Assembly (NCBI GenBank): GCA_964432925.1
Contig: CAYSPM010000085.1
Location: forward strand, 1 to 11,729
Length of the DNA: 11,729 nt
Source of the DNA: CAYNTC01 sp964432925
Lineage (GTDB): Bacteria; Planctomycetota; Phycisphaerae; Sedimentisphaerales; Anaerobacaceae
Direction of reading: 5' to 3'
The notes beneath the pieces were generated by a model. The model was not told the DNA's origin. It did not search any database and was given only the letters and a program-made list of their open reading frames with translations. Numbering within the stretch: position 1 is the first letter of the stretch; each line of letters starts with the position of its first letter. A program made the position numbers and the translations under genes. Shown one piece after another: positions 1-6,750 of the stretch.

Positions 1-202
1 CTTTCGATATGTAATCTTCAACCAAAACATATATCGCGTACAGATTTGCAAAGCCACCACGCGACTTCGACCCTTTGCTTGCAGACTTCGTTTTGATGTT
101 CAAATACTGAATAATATGACTTTCGGAAAAAACTTTGTCAGACAATTCACCGAAACTGGCCTCAAGGATACTCTTAATTTTCTTAGTGAACTCATGTTCC
201 AT
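1..202 (-). CDS. Partial gene downstream of the methyltransferase, probable type II restriction endonuclease (N-terminus only)
   Basis: An open frame of 67 codons runs from ATG at 202 off the left edge with no stop; it begins MEHEFTKKIKSILEASFGEL. The start lies 3 nt after the methyltransferase stop, and an AGAAGGA Shine-Dalgarno sequence sits inside the end of that gene, so translation is probably coupled. The visible part is charged and helical, with a basic SKGSKSRG stretch followed by NLYAIYVLVEDYI; there is no signal peptide or membrane segment. No catalytic PD-(D/E)xK motif falls in this part. Assignment as an endonuclease is inference from position: a gene this tightly coupled to a solitary-type beta-class methyltransferase is usually its restriction partner, here perhaps cutting ATGCAT. 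It could instead be an unrelated accessory gene. That a real gene is present is fairly sure; its function is not. Confidence 0.6.
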   Translation of the reverse strand, partial: MEHEFTKKIKSILEASFGELSDKVFSESHIIQYLNIKTKSASKGSKSRGGFANLYAIYVLVEDYISK

Positions 203-205
203 TTT

Positions 206-1066
206 TTATCCTTCTGAGAACTCCAGTATTTTCTGTCCTTGGCATACCTGAGGCCCGAAAGAACGGGGTTCCTTATTTAAAGATTCACCTTTATATTCTG
301 AAGCTATTTGAAGTCTCCGTAATCCTATCTTGATATATTCTTCCTGTATTTCTATTCCGATCGACCTTCTTTTATTTTGCTTCGCGGCATAGGAAGTTGT
401 AAACGTCCCAGAGAATGGATCTAGAACAATATCGCCTTCATTACTACTTGCTTTAATAATTCTTTCTAACAATACTACAGGTTTTTGAGAGGGATGATTT
501 TCATATTCTTCCATCCGATATCGAACTCTAGGAATTTTCCACACATTACCAGGTACCTTTTTTGAATTGTATACTTTTGGGATAGGTTTACGATAGTCAA
601 CCAGCTTTCTTACAGATCCTGTTTTTGCCTCAACAAGAATGGCATCCGAATTAAATACATAGTTATTTTTGTCTTTTACACAAAAAAGAATCGGCTCGTA
701 TAAAGAACCGTAATATCTTTTTGCTTGAACACCTGAACTATCGTAATACCATACAATTCGCGAAAGTACTGTCATACGCTTTCGTAGATAAATGTCAAAA
801 TACGGTGCGTTTTGAGTTGAAGTCATGACATAAAAACTACCGTTAGACTTTAGTTTCCTAATACATAGATCGAGCCAGCGATAGCACCACTTGAGATAAT
901 CTTCATCGGACTTCCACTTGTCAACCAAGCCATTAAAGTTCTTGCCAATGTTATAAGGGGGATCAGCGAACATTAAATCAATAGTGTTGTCCTGTATTTC
1001 GGTAGAAAGTACTTCAAGAGCATCACCCCATATTATTACATGTCCATTATTTTCAAACCGTTCCAT
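206..1066 (-). CDS. yhdJ: Adenine-specific DNA methyltransferase, YhdJ (M.EcoKII)-like, beta class
   Basis: This 286-residue protein should transfer a methyl group from S-adenosylmethionine to adenine N6 in DNA. Motif IV, DPPY, is at residues 35-38 and the AdoMet-binding motif I, DPFSGTF, at 216-222. The order catalytic motif, target-recognition region, AdoMet motif is that of the beta class. HPSQKP at 191-196 is also typical. Stretches such as SRIVWYYDSSGVQAK, SLYEPIL, DAILVEAKTGS and VPGNVW are recalled from E. coli YhdJ, which methylates ATGCAT; the central recognition region seems similar enough that the same target is likely, but this is inference. Length matches the family (about 290). 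The start ATG has only a weak purine-rich ribosome site. The gene is clearly more AT-rich than the operon to its right (18 G/C in the 60 bases 421-480), as expected for a transferred restriction-modification unit. The next gene begins 3 nt after its stop. Confidence 0.92.
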   Translation of the reverse strand: MERFENNGHVIIWGDALEVLSTEIQDNTIDLMFADPPYNIGKNFNGLVDKWKSDEDYLKWCYRWLDLCIRKLKSNGSFYVMTSTQNAPYFDIYLRKRMTVLSRIVWYYDSSGVQAKRYYGSLYEPILFCVKDKNNYVFNSDAILVEAKTGSVRKLVDYRKPIPKVYNSKKVPGNVWKIPRVRYRMEEYENHPSQKPVVLLERIIKASSNEGDIVLDPFSGTFTTSYAAKQNKRRSIGIEIQEEYIKIGLRRLQIASEYKGESLNKEPRSFGPQVCQGQKILEFSEG

Positions 1067-1109
1067 TTTGTTTTCTCGATTGAAATATTTATGTTTTCAT
1101 TCTTCAGAT

Positions 1110-1115
1110 ATTATA
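1110..1115 (-). promoter_or_regulatory. Possible -10 element for the restriction-modification unit
   Basis: A perfect TATAAT on the minus strand lies 43 nt upstream of the methyltransferase start in a very AT-rich gap. No convincing -35 hexamer is found 16-18 nt further up, so this is only a candidate. No clear terminator was seen between the pyrK-like gene and this unit, so read-through from the upstream operon is possible. Confidence 0.3.
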
Positions 1116-1151
1116 TAAAAACAATAGTCTTGAAAACCATTCAGTGACGTA

Positions 1152-2111
1152 CTACAAACTAAAAAACACTTCTTTGCTATCGAAGACTGGCCCATCCTCA
1201 CAGCATAGCTTATACACAGTCTCGTTTGACTCTGGTATTCTGCATTCGACTGCGCAGCTCTGGCAAACGCCGAAGCCGCAAGCCATCATTCGCTCCATAC
1301 TGACCTGGCAATCGATCTCACTTTGTTCAGCTATCTTGGCCACCTTTGAAAGCATTGCCTCAGGGCCACACCCATAGATAATTATTTCATCACGAACCGT
1401 TTCTGAATTTTCGTGAAGCCATTGTTCCAGGCAATCAGTGACGAGACCATGGTAGCCTGCTGAACCATCATCTGTCGCGATCTGTGATTTTATGCCGAAT
1501 CTTGCAAACTCCGGCAGTGAAAAGCCCAACTGCTGTGAAATTTCATCCAGCTTGTTCTCAAAAGGTAGCTGATTTGCTGTTTTTGCACCAGCAAAGACAA
1601 TAACATCTATATCTGAGTAGCTTGTCGTTAGAAGTTCAGCAAGACATTGAATGGGCGGTGCGCCCATCCCTCCAATAACCAGAATCGCAGTTTTCTTTTC
1701 CTCTACAATCCGGAAGCCATTTCCCAAAGGCCCAATGACGCTGATCGAACCACCAGCCGAGAGCGTTATCATTCGCAGTGTGGCAGGTCCGACAACACGG
1801 TAAAGAAGTTCAGCGACGGTCTTATCTCTCTGTATAGTGACATCAGTAAAACTAAAAGGTCTTCGAAGTAGAACTTGACGCTTAGCTGCATCAGCAAGGT
1901 CTTCCGGTATTTTTTCATACGATGGTATGGCGGCACTACTAAGGTCCAACTGGATAAACTGACCCGGCTTAAAGCCAGCAAAAGCCTTGGCAGCGGCCCC
2001 TAAAAATTCGAGTTTGAGCTTGTAGAAGCGCTGGCCGACTTGTCGGTTCGAGATTACAGCAGCGGTAAAGACTCCCCTAACAGATTCTGAGGATATCGCT
2101 GACAATCGCAC
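1152..2111 (-). CDS. pyrK: Dihydroorotate dehydrogenase electron-transfer subunit (PyrK-type FAD/[2Fe-2S] protein)
   Basis: PyrK carries electrons from dihydroorotate dehydrogenase (PyrD) through a [2Fe-2S] cluster and FAD to NAD+ in pyrimidine synthesis. The ferredoxin-reductase layout is visible: PGQF near residues 49-52, FAD-binding LRRPFSF at 82-88, GPLGNGF at 117-123 and nucleotide-binding GGMGAPP at 137-143. At the C-terminus cysteines 278, 283, 286 and 304 (spacing C-x4-C-x2-C-x17-C) precede EDGPVF, the PyrK signature; 290 and 303 are extra cysteines. At 319 residues it is longer than the usual 250-260, mainly through about 25 residues between PGQF and LRRPFSF (around 58-80). The GTG start at 2111 is doubtful: its GAGG overlaps the start codon, whereas TTG at 2105 sits 5 nt after that GAGG. 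The gene lies 53 nt after a kinase gene, not beside pyrD, so partner and role in this operon are uncertain. Related reductase subunits share the fold. Confidence 0.83.
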   Translation of the reverse strand: MRLSAISSESVRGVFTAAVISNRQVGQRFYKLKLEFLGAAAKAFAGFKPGQFIQLDLSSAAIPSYEKIPEDLADAAKRQVLLRRPFSFTDVTIQRDKTVAELLYRVVGPATLRMITLSAGGSISVIGPLGNGFRIVEEKKTAILVIGGMGAPPIQCLAELLTTSYSDIDVIVFAGAKTANQLPFENKLDEISQQLGFSLPEFARFGIKSQIATDDGSAGYHGLVTDCLEQWLHENSETVRDEIIIYGCGPEAMLSKVAKIAEQSEIDCQVSMERMMACGFGVCQSCAVECRIPESNETVYKLCCEDGPVFDSKEVFFSL

Positions 2112-2164
2112 CTCGCTACAAATTAAGATGACCCTTAGAACCTAGCACGACGTATTATTAAGTG

Positions 2165-3406
2165 TCAGAGCAAGCCTTCAAATACTTTGACACCATCGAT
2201 CACTTTGCAGATATGAACAGCAAATTTGTTAGCAAAATCTGGTCGGCTGCGCGGATAAGCTGTATCTACCGCTTGCTTTAGTGTTTCGACGCCGTCGGCG
2301 CTCACGATGGCACCTGAAGCACCTTTGTCGCCGCCTCCCAGCATGCGTTCGCCCAAAACACCCGGAACAGTTCGAGCAATGTCGCACATCGTCTCTAACT
2401 CCGGGCCGGATATCTTATAGTCGTCACGCAGGCCGACGCCGTCTTGTCTGAATATCTGCCCAACAGTTACGATGTCACCAGCCTTCCATGCATCCATCAT
2501 CTTATAAAACCGCTGCTGTGCTTCGAAGATATATTTGAGCCGTTCACACAACTTTGAATGGCTCTTGCCGAACTGCACCATTATCTTTTTGTATGTCGCA
2601 TCATCCTTGATATCAGCAAGGCAAGTAATATCAAAGCCTTCTTTTTGAAGCAATCCAACAAGCTCCTCACATTCGCGTCGTCGGATGGCGTATGTCGATT
2701 TTTCCAGCCCTGGTCTATCCGTACCCGTGTCAAGAACAACCATCCTGAAATCTGACGCACCCGTTCCCATAGGCACATATTCAATGGAACGGTCCTTCGG
2801 ATTATAATATGTCCCCATCCCTTCGCGTGCAAAAAGAATCATCGTCTGGTCCAGCTTCCCACACGGTGAGCCGATGTAGTCATTCTCAACAGCCTGCGCC
2901 AGGTCAACTATCTTGACCTTTTCATCTACCTCAATCTCATTTGCATCAAATAAAGATAAGATAAGATTCAATGTCAGCGATGCAGACCTGCTCATTCCAC
3001 CACCGGGAATGTTGCCGTATATAACGCCGTCGATCCCCTGCGTTAGTTTATATCCTTCACGGCGGAGGATAAAATCAACTCCATACGGAAATCGTCCCCA
3101 AGTCTGTGCAATCTCTGTCGATTTTGGTTGCGGGACATGACCGATCTTGAACTCAATCACACCATCGTCCGGAAAGTTCCCACTAAAGAGCCTCATCGTG
3201 TCAGTTCCGTTCGGCTTATAAGCCAGCCAGATGAACCTGTCAGTCCCAACACCAAAGAGCTCCGTACCATTGTAATCGCCGTGCTCAACGCCCAGGCAGA
3301 ATCGGCTTGACGTTCGCCGGACCTTGCCCCGGGTTACATCCAATTCCTTTTCTGTCGCCAGTCGTTTTAGTACATCGAATGCCTGCTGGTCACTTGCTAT
3401 GTTCAC
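2165..3406 (-). CDS. Galactokinase-family GHMP sugar kinase
   Basis: This 413-residue cytoplasmic kinase probably phosphorylates galactose or a related sugar at C1 with ATP. The sugar-binding motif appears as SRFCLGVEHGDYNG, keeping Arg35, Glu41, His42 and Asp44, which line the sugar site in known galactokinases. The catalytic loop is CGKLDQ with Asp186. The ATP-loop motif is GNIPGGGMSRSAS (131-143) instead of the usual PxGAGLSSSA form, so one loop serine is Arg140. The third GHMP motif is LGGGDKGAS (356-364) rather than GAGFGGC. Length fits the galactokinase range (about 380-420). The start is GTG with AAGGAG 7 nt upstream; this Shine-Dalgarno sequence overlaps the symporter stop, giving an 11-nt gap and probable coupling. 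The paired sugar symporter supports a sugar substrate. The family is secure. The exact sugar is not, since the altered motifs could mean another hexose or an amino sugar. Confidence 0.8.
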   Translation of the reverse strand: MNIASDQQAFDVLKRLATEKELDVTRGKVRRTSSRFCLGVEHGDYNGTELFGVGTDRFIWLAYKPNGTDTMRLFSGNFPDDGVIEFKIGHVPQPKSTEIAQTWGRFPYGVDFILRREGYKLTQGIDGVIYGNIPGGGMSRSASLTLNLILSLFDANEIEVDEKVKIVDLAQAVENDYIGSPCGKLDQTMILFAREGMGTYYNPKDRSIEYVPMGTGASDFRMVVLDTGTDRPGLEKSTYAIRRRECEELVGLLQKEGFDITCLADIKDDATYKKIMVQFGKSHSKLCERLKYIFEAQQRFYKMMDAWKAGDIVTVGQIFRQDGVGLRDDYKISGPELETMCDIARTVPGVLGERMLGGGDKGASGAIVSADGVETLKQAVDTAYPRSRPDFANKFAVHICKVIDGVKVFEGLL

Positions 3407-3417
3407 AATTGTGCTCC

Positions 3418-5466
3418 TTACTTTGCAAGTCCAATCGGGCTGAACAACACGTACAAGATCAAGGTGATGACCACTACTATGACACCGGCTACCTTGGCCC
3501 CGTTGGAAGAACTGAGGTCGAGATCAGATTGTCGTTTGAATTCGACGGGTTGGGCCAAAGGCCTAACCACGCTGATAATGGCCATGACCAAAAGGCACAG
3601 TCCGAAACAAATTGCCATCCGATTTAGAAATTGAATCTCTGGGCCGATCTTATACCGACCGAGCAGATACATTCCGCCGTAGGAGACGATATTGGTCAGT
3701 AGCCCAACTACACCAGCAATCGGTGGTGCCTTCCGCACAATCAGGCCAAACACAAACACCGCCAGAATACCCGGCGATATCAGGCCCTGGCTCTCCTGAA
3801 TGATGGTAAAGATGCTATTGCTGATCTTCGGATTGCCCAACTGAGGGGCGAGGAATATCGCGATACCCGAGAATACTACGACGCATATTCGGCCCAACAG
3901 CACGATGGTTTTCTGCGTCGCTTTCGGATTAACGTACTTCCTGAAGACATCCATCGTAAAGATGGTGGAAGCGGCGTTAAGCATGGCAGCAAGCGAACTG
4001 ACGATAGCGCCTAACAGAGCCGCCAGTACAAACCCTACCAAACCGGTCCTCTGAGGAAGCACGCTGCTGAGCAATTGTCCCAGGGCCGTGTCGTATTTGT
4101 AGGCGATAAACTTCTCGATTGTGATATTGACGTTGGCTGCATCGGCAGCGTCCATAACTGACGCATTGTAAGACTCCAGCTCGACCGCCAGCGCCGGGAA
4201 AACAGCCTTCCAGGCCTTGTCATCTGACTCAAAAACGGTGTAGTCCTCAACCTGAACGTTATCGAACTTCTCTTGTGTCAGAGGAAGCACGAACGGATTG
4301 CTGGCCTTGACGGCTTTCATTGCTGTCTCATCCGGATATACGGCGATCATGAACTTGCCTCGCGGCCAGTTCGCGACGGCCTCTTCGCCCGGCGCCTGAA
4401 CGACCTCGACTAATTGTGTATTTTCGCTGGCCTTTAAGTACTTGGCGATGACCGTGGCATTGTCATTGACCGATTGTTCCTGCATATCCTTGGCAAAGAG
4501 GTTAAAGGCGATTATGCCGGGAACCACGATGACGAACGGAATCAGAAGCTTCATAAACGCCGAGAACACAATACCCTTTTGTCCCTCGGCCAGCGACTCC
4601 GAGCCTAAGGTTCTCTGGGTAATATACTGGTTCAGACCCCAGTAATAAAAATTCGGAATCCAAAGGCCCAGAAGAAGTGCCGTCCAAGGAAGTATCTTGT
4701 CGTCCTTGGGCAGGAACATGTTCATTCGAACCTTATTCAACTCCCAGAACCGGTCAATCGCTCCCGTATCCTGGGCAAAACTCTTGAGCCCGACGGCGCC
4801 GGTTCGGACATTCTCCACAAAGGCAAGCTCATCCGTAGCCGCGCCAAGCTTCTTAAATGCGAAGATCATGACTACCGCTCCGCCGAGGATTAATGAGCTA
4901 CCCTGGATCAGGTCAGCCCATGCACAGGCCTTCAAGCCACCGGCTGCCACATAGACCATTGCTATGATGCCTATGACCAACGACGCAGTTGCAATCGGCA
5001 CATCGTATCCCATTTTTGCCGCCATCGTATTGATCGTAAGTGCACCGGAATATGTCACCGAGCCAAGCAGGAGCATGTAGATAAAAAGCGTCGCTACAGC
5101 CATGATCGTCCTGGCTGTGCCGTTGTAGCGGTATTCCAGGAATTCCGGCATGGTATAGATACCAGCTCGCAGAAAATACGGCAGAAAACCAAAGGCGACC
5201 ACAACAAGTGTAATCGCAGCCATCCACTCATAGCTGGCAATAGCCAGGCCGACATGGCTCGCAGCGTTGCCGCTCATGCCTACGAACTGCTCGGATGAGA
5301 TGTTAGCCGCGATCAGCGAAAAGCCAATCAACCACCATTTCAGGCCACGGCCTGCGAGGAAGTAGTCCTCACCGGTTTTTTCGTGCCGGCTCTTCAGGAT
5401 GCCAGTCGTAATCACCGCCACGATGAAGCCGACGAACACAACAATGTCGATGGGATTCAATTCCAT
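3418..5466 (-). CDS. Sodium/sugar symporter of the SSS (SLC5, vSGLT-like) family
   Basis: This 682-residue inner-membrane protein should couple Na+ entry to sugar uptake. Compared from memory with Vibrio vSGLT, the substrate residues are kept: Gln60 in NISSEQFVGMSG, Glu80 in ASYEWMAA, Asn279 in YYWGLNQYITQRTLG, Lys297 in QKGIVF and Gln557 in IQESQGLISPG. The Na+ site in GAIVSSLAAM keeps Ser490 and Ser491. About 14 hydrophobic helices are evident, plus a last one near residues 657-675. The family is usually about 500-600 residues; the excess is a hydrophilic stretch at 322-473 between the helices corresponding to vSGLT TM7 and TM8, roughly 110 residues longer than vSGLT's loop and outside the membrane. 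The ATG start has AAAGGA 6 nt upstream, with a promoter and a palindrome in front. It is the first gene of the operon and the galactokinase-family gene follows 11 nt after its stop. Galactose or glucose is the likely substrate. Confidence 0.9.
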   Translation of the reverse strand: MELNPIDIVVFVGFIVAVITTGILKSRHEKTGEDYFLAGRGLKWWLIGFSLIAANISSEQFVGMSGNAASHVGLAIASYEWMAAITLVVVAFGFLPYFLRAGIYTMPEFLEYRYNGTARTIMAVATLFIYMLLLGSVTYSGALTINTMAAKMGYDVPIATASLVIGIIAMVYVAAGGLKACAWADLIQGSSLILGGAVVMIFAFKKLGAATDELAFVENVRTGAVGLKSFAQDTGAIDRFWELNKVRMNMFLPKDDKILPWTALLLGLWIPNFYYWGLNQYITQRTLGSESLAEGQKGIVFSAFMKLLIPFVIVVPGIIAFNLFAKDMQEQSVNDNATVIAKYLKASENTQLVEVVQAPGEEAVANWPRGKFMIAVYPDETAMKAVKASNPFVLPLTQEKFDNVQVEDYTVFESDDKAWKAVFPALAVELESYNASVMDAADAANVNITIEKFIAYKYDTALGQLLSSVLPQRTGLVGFVLAALLGAIVSSLAAMLNAASTIFTMDVFRKYVNPKATQKTIVLLGRICVVVFSGIAIFLAPQLGNPKISNSIFTIIQESQGLISPGILAVFVFGLIVRKAPPIAGVVGLLTNIVSYGGMYLLGRYKIGPEIQFLNRMAICFGLCLLVMAIISVVRPLAQPVEFKRQSDLDLSSSNGAKVAGVIVVVITLILYVLFSPIGLAK

Positions 5467-5489
5467 GGCGTATCCTTTCTTTTACACAT

Positions 5490-5501
5490 TTTTGTACAAA
5501 A
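5490..5501. promoter_or_regulatory. 12-bp palindrome in the symporter leader, operator-like
   Basis: TTTTGTACAAAA is a perfect palindrome located between the -10 element and the start codon of the symporter gene, about 24 nt before the ATG. Its position downstream of the promoter would suit a repressor that responds to sugar. No regulator gene is in the window and no second copy was noticed, so this is only a candidate operator. Confidence 0.35.
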
Positions 5502-5536
5502 CACTCCTCTGCCCGCAGTCAAGCACATTCGTTGCC

Positions 5537-5564
5537 ATTATACTCACTCTGACACCAGCCGCAA
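5537..5564 (-). promoter_or_regulatory. Sigma70-like promoter of the symporter-kinase-pyrK operon
   Basis: On the minus strand a perfect TATAAT (5537-5542) is preceded by TTGCGG (5559-5564) with a 16-nt spacer. The -35 half matches consensus only at TTG. The predicted transcript has a leader of about 65 nt that includes the TTTTGTACAAAA palindrome. It is the only good promoter seen ahead of the three genes. Confidence 0.5.
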
Positions 5565-5622
5565 TAAAAGAGCCATCGACCTCTAATGCCTTTTCCCAAT
5601 CACCACGATCTCGAAAACCTTC

Positions 5623-6504
5623 TTAGCTCTCCAAAAAAGCGCTGCCGAGCGCATCAACTATGTCAGTGGCTATCAAGCTAATTTGACCAACTCTCTTGGC
5701 TACAATGTCACCAGCCAGCCCGTGCACATAGACACCAAGCACAGCCGCGTCGAAGTTACTCAGGCCCTGGCCCATAAGAGCTGTTATCACGCCGGTCAAA
5801 ACATCGCCTGAGCCTGCTGTTGCCATGCCTGGATTGCCGGTCTTATTAACATAGACCTTTTCCCCGCCTGCCTTGAGCGAAGTCGAAAGGTCCGTAACGA
5901 CTGTCCCTGCTCCTTTTAGAGCTACGACTGTTCCGGTGTGTTGCGCAAATCTTGACGCCTGATCCTGTCGGTCAGGTGGTAGCGGCTCTCTAAGAAGTCC
6001 CGACCAGAGTCTCTTCATTTCGCCCGGATGAGGAGTTAACACTACGTTTGCCTTCAACTTGCCCGCCCAGTCGCCCAACTTGCTGAGGTTGTTAAGGCCA
6101 TCTCCATCTATCAGCAAACGCAAATCCTGCTGCTGGAGCAGAATACCTGTGATCTTTTGTAAATCACTACTGATGCCAACTCCGGGCCCGAAAGCGACAG
6201 CGTCATTTTCGCCGACAGCATCGAGAATAGTATTGATTGCCTTTGAAGATATTCGACCGGATTTGTCCTCAGCCAGCGCAATAGTCGTATAACACGGCTC
6301 GATTGAGGCCACAACTGGCAAAGCACTTTTAGCTGTTGCTACTCGTACGAGCCCCGCACCTGCCCGAAGGGCAGACCTGCCGGCAAGTGCTGCCGCGCCA
6401 CTCATGCCGACACTTCCCCCAATGATTAGAACCTTGCCGAACGTCCCTTTGTGCCCGTCGACAGGCCTTGGCTTTAGCTTCGGTATCGTTTCTATTAATT
6501 GCAT
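5623..6504 (-). CDS. nnrD: ADP-dependent NAD(P)H-hydrate dehydratase, stand-alone
   Basis: This 293-residue enzyme repairs hydrated NADH and NADPH, using ADP to dehydrate the S-hydrate. It has the ribokinase-like YjeF C-terminal domain: GKVLIIGGSVGMSGAAALA (about 23-41), FGPGVG (105-110), LIDGDGLN (131-138), LTPHPGE (156-162) and the anion-hole and catalytic signature GNPGMATAGSGDVLTG (223-238) with Asp234. The epimerase (YjeF N-terminal) domain fused to it in many bacteria is absent, and the length of about 290 matches the single-domain form, so an NnrE partner should be encoded elsewhere. ATG at 6504 has only a weak GGAACGAG-type ribosome site but directly follows a strong promoter. It lies upstream of the symporter operon, from which a 156-nt gap with its own promoter separates it. 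Confidence 0.93.
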   Translation of the reverse strand: MQLIETIPKLKPRPVDGHKGTFGKVLIIGGSVGMSGAAALAGRSALRAGAGLVRVATAKSALPVVASIEPCYTTIALAEDKSGRISSKAINTILDAVGENDAVAFGPGVGISSDLQKITGILLQQQDLRLLIDGDGLNNLSKLGDWAGKLKANVVLTPHPGEMKRLWSGLLREPLPPDRQDQASRFAQHTGTVVALKGAGTVVTDLSTSLKAGGEKVYVNKTGNPGMATAGSGDVLTGVITALMGQGLSNFDAAVLGVYVHGLAGDIVAKRVGQISLIATDIVDALGSAFLES

Positions 6505-6524
6505 ACAAGCTCGTTCCGAGAAGT

Positions 6525-6553
6525 ATATTACGAATAATGCAGGATATGGTCAA
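6525..6553 (-). promoter_or_regulatory. Sigma70-like promoter of nnrD
   Basis: On the minus strand TTGACC (6548-6553) and TAATAT (6525-6530) are separated by exactly 17 nt. Transcription would start about 14 nt before the nnrD ATG, giving a short leader. It points away from the promoter of the secreted-protein gene on the other strand. Confidence 0.6.
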
Positions 6554-6618
6554 TATATTCTGGTTAGGGTATTTTCGCGCGCTGGTAGGTTGAAATTAAC
6601 CTGTAACTGCAAAAAATC

Positions 6619-6647
6619 TTGATAAGCGGGTCGGAAGGTATTACAAT
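6619..6647 (+). promoter_or_regulatory. Sigma70-like promoter of the secreted repeat protein gene
   Basis: TTGATA (6619-6624) and TACAAT (6642-6647) are separated by exactly 17 nt on the plus strand. The resulting leader to the ATG at 6751 would be nearly 100 nt long and contains a stem-loop (6656-6683) and a strong AAAGGAGG ribosome site (6735-6742). Confidence 0.6.
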
Positions 6648-6655
6648 GATTCTTG

Positions 6656-6683
6656 TTCCGCAAGCGTCTTATACGGCTCGGAA
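6656..6683 (+). promoter_or_regulatory. Stem-loop in the 5' leader
   Basis: TTCCG (6656-6660) pairs with CGGAA (6679-6683), and inside it AGCGT pairs with ACGGCT with one bulged base, leaving a small CTTAT loop. It starts close to the predicted transcription start, so it may protect the 5' end of the mRNA. It does not resemble a riboswitch that I recognise. Confidence 0.3.
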
Positions 6684-6750
6684 AACATCGTTCCACGTTT
6701 TATGTTGATCAATCTAATCATTCTTTGGCAGAGAAAAGGAGGTACATGTG

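Noticed and set aside
2112..2164. A separate promoter for pyrK
   Set aside because: The 53-nt gap shows no paired -35 and -10 hexamers; read-through from the kinase gene is more likely.
5484..5622. Open minus-strand frame between nnrD and the symporter, reading DWEKALEVDGSFIAAG and ending before the symporter
   Set aside because: It has about 46 codons and no convincing start or ribosome site, and it overlaps the symporter promoter; chance is sufficient.
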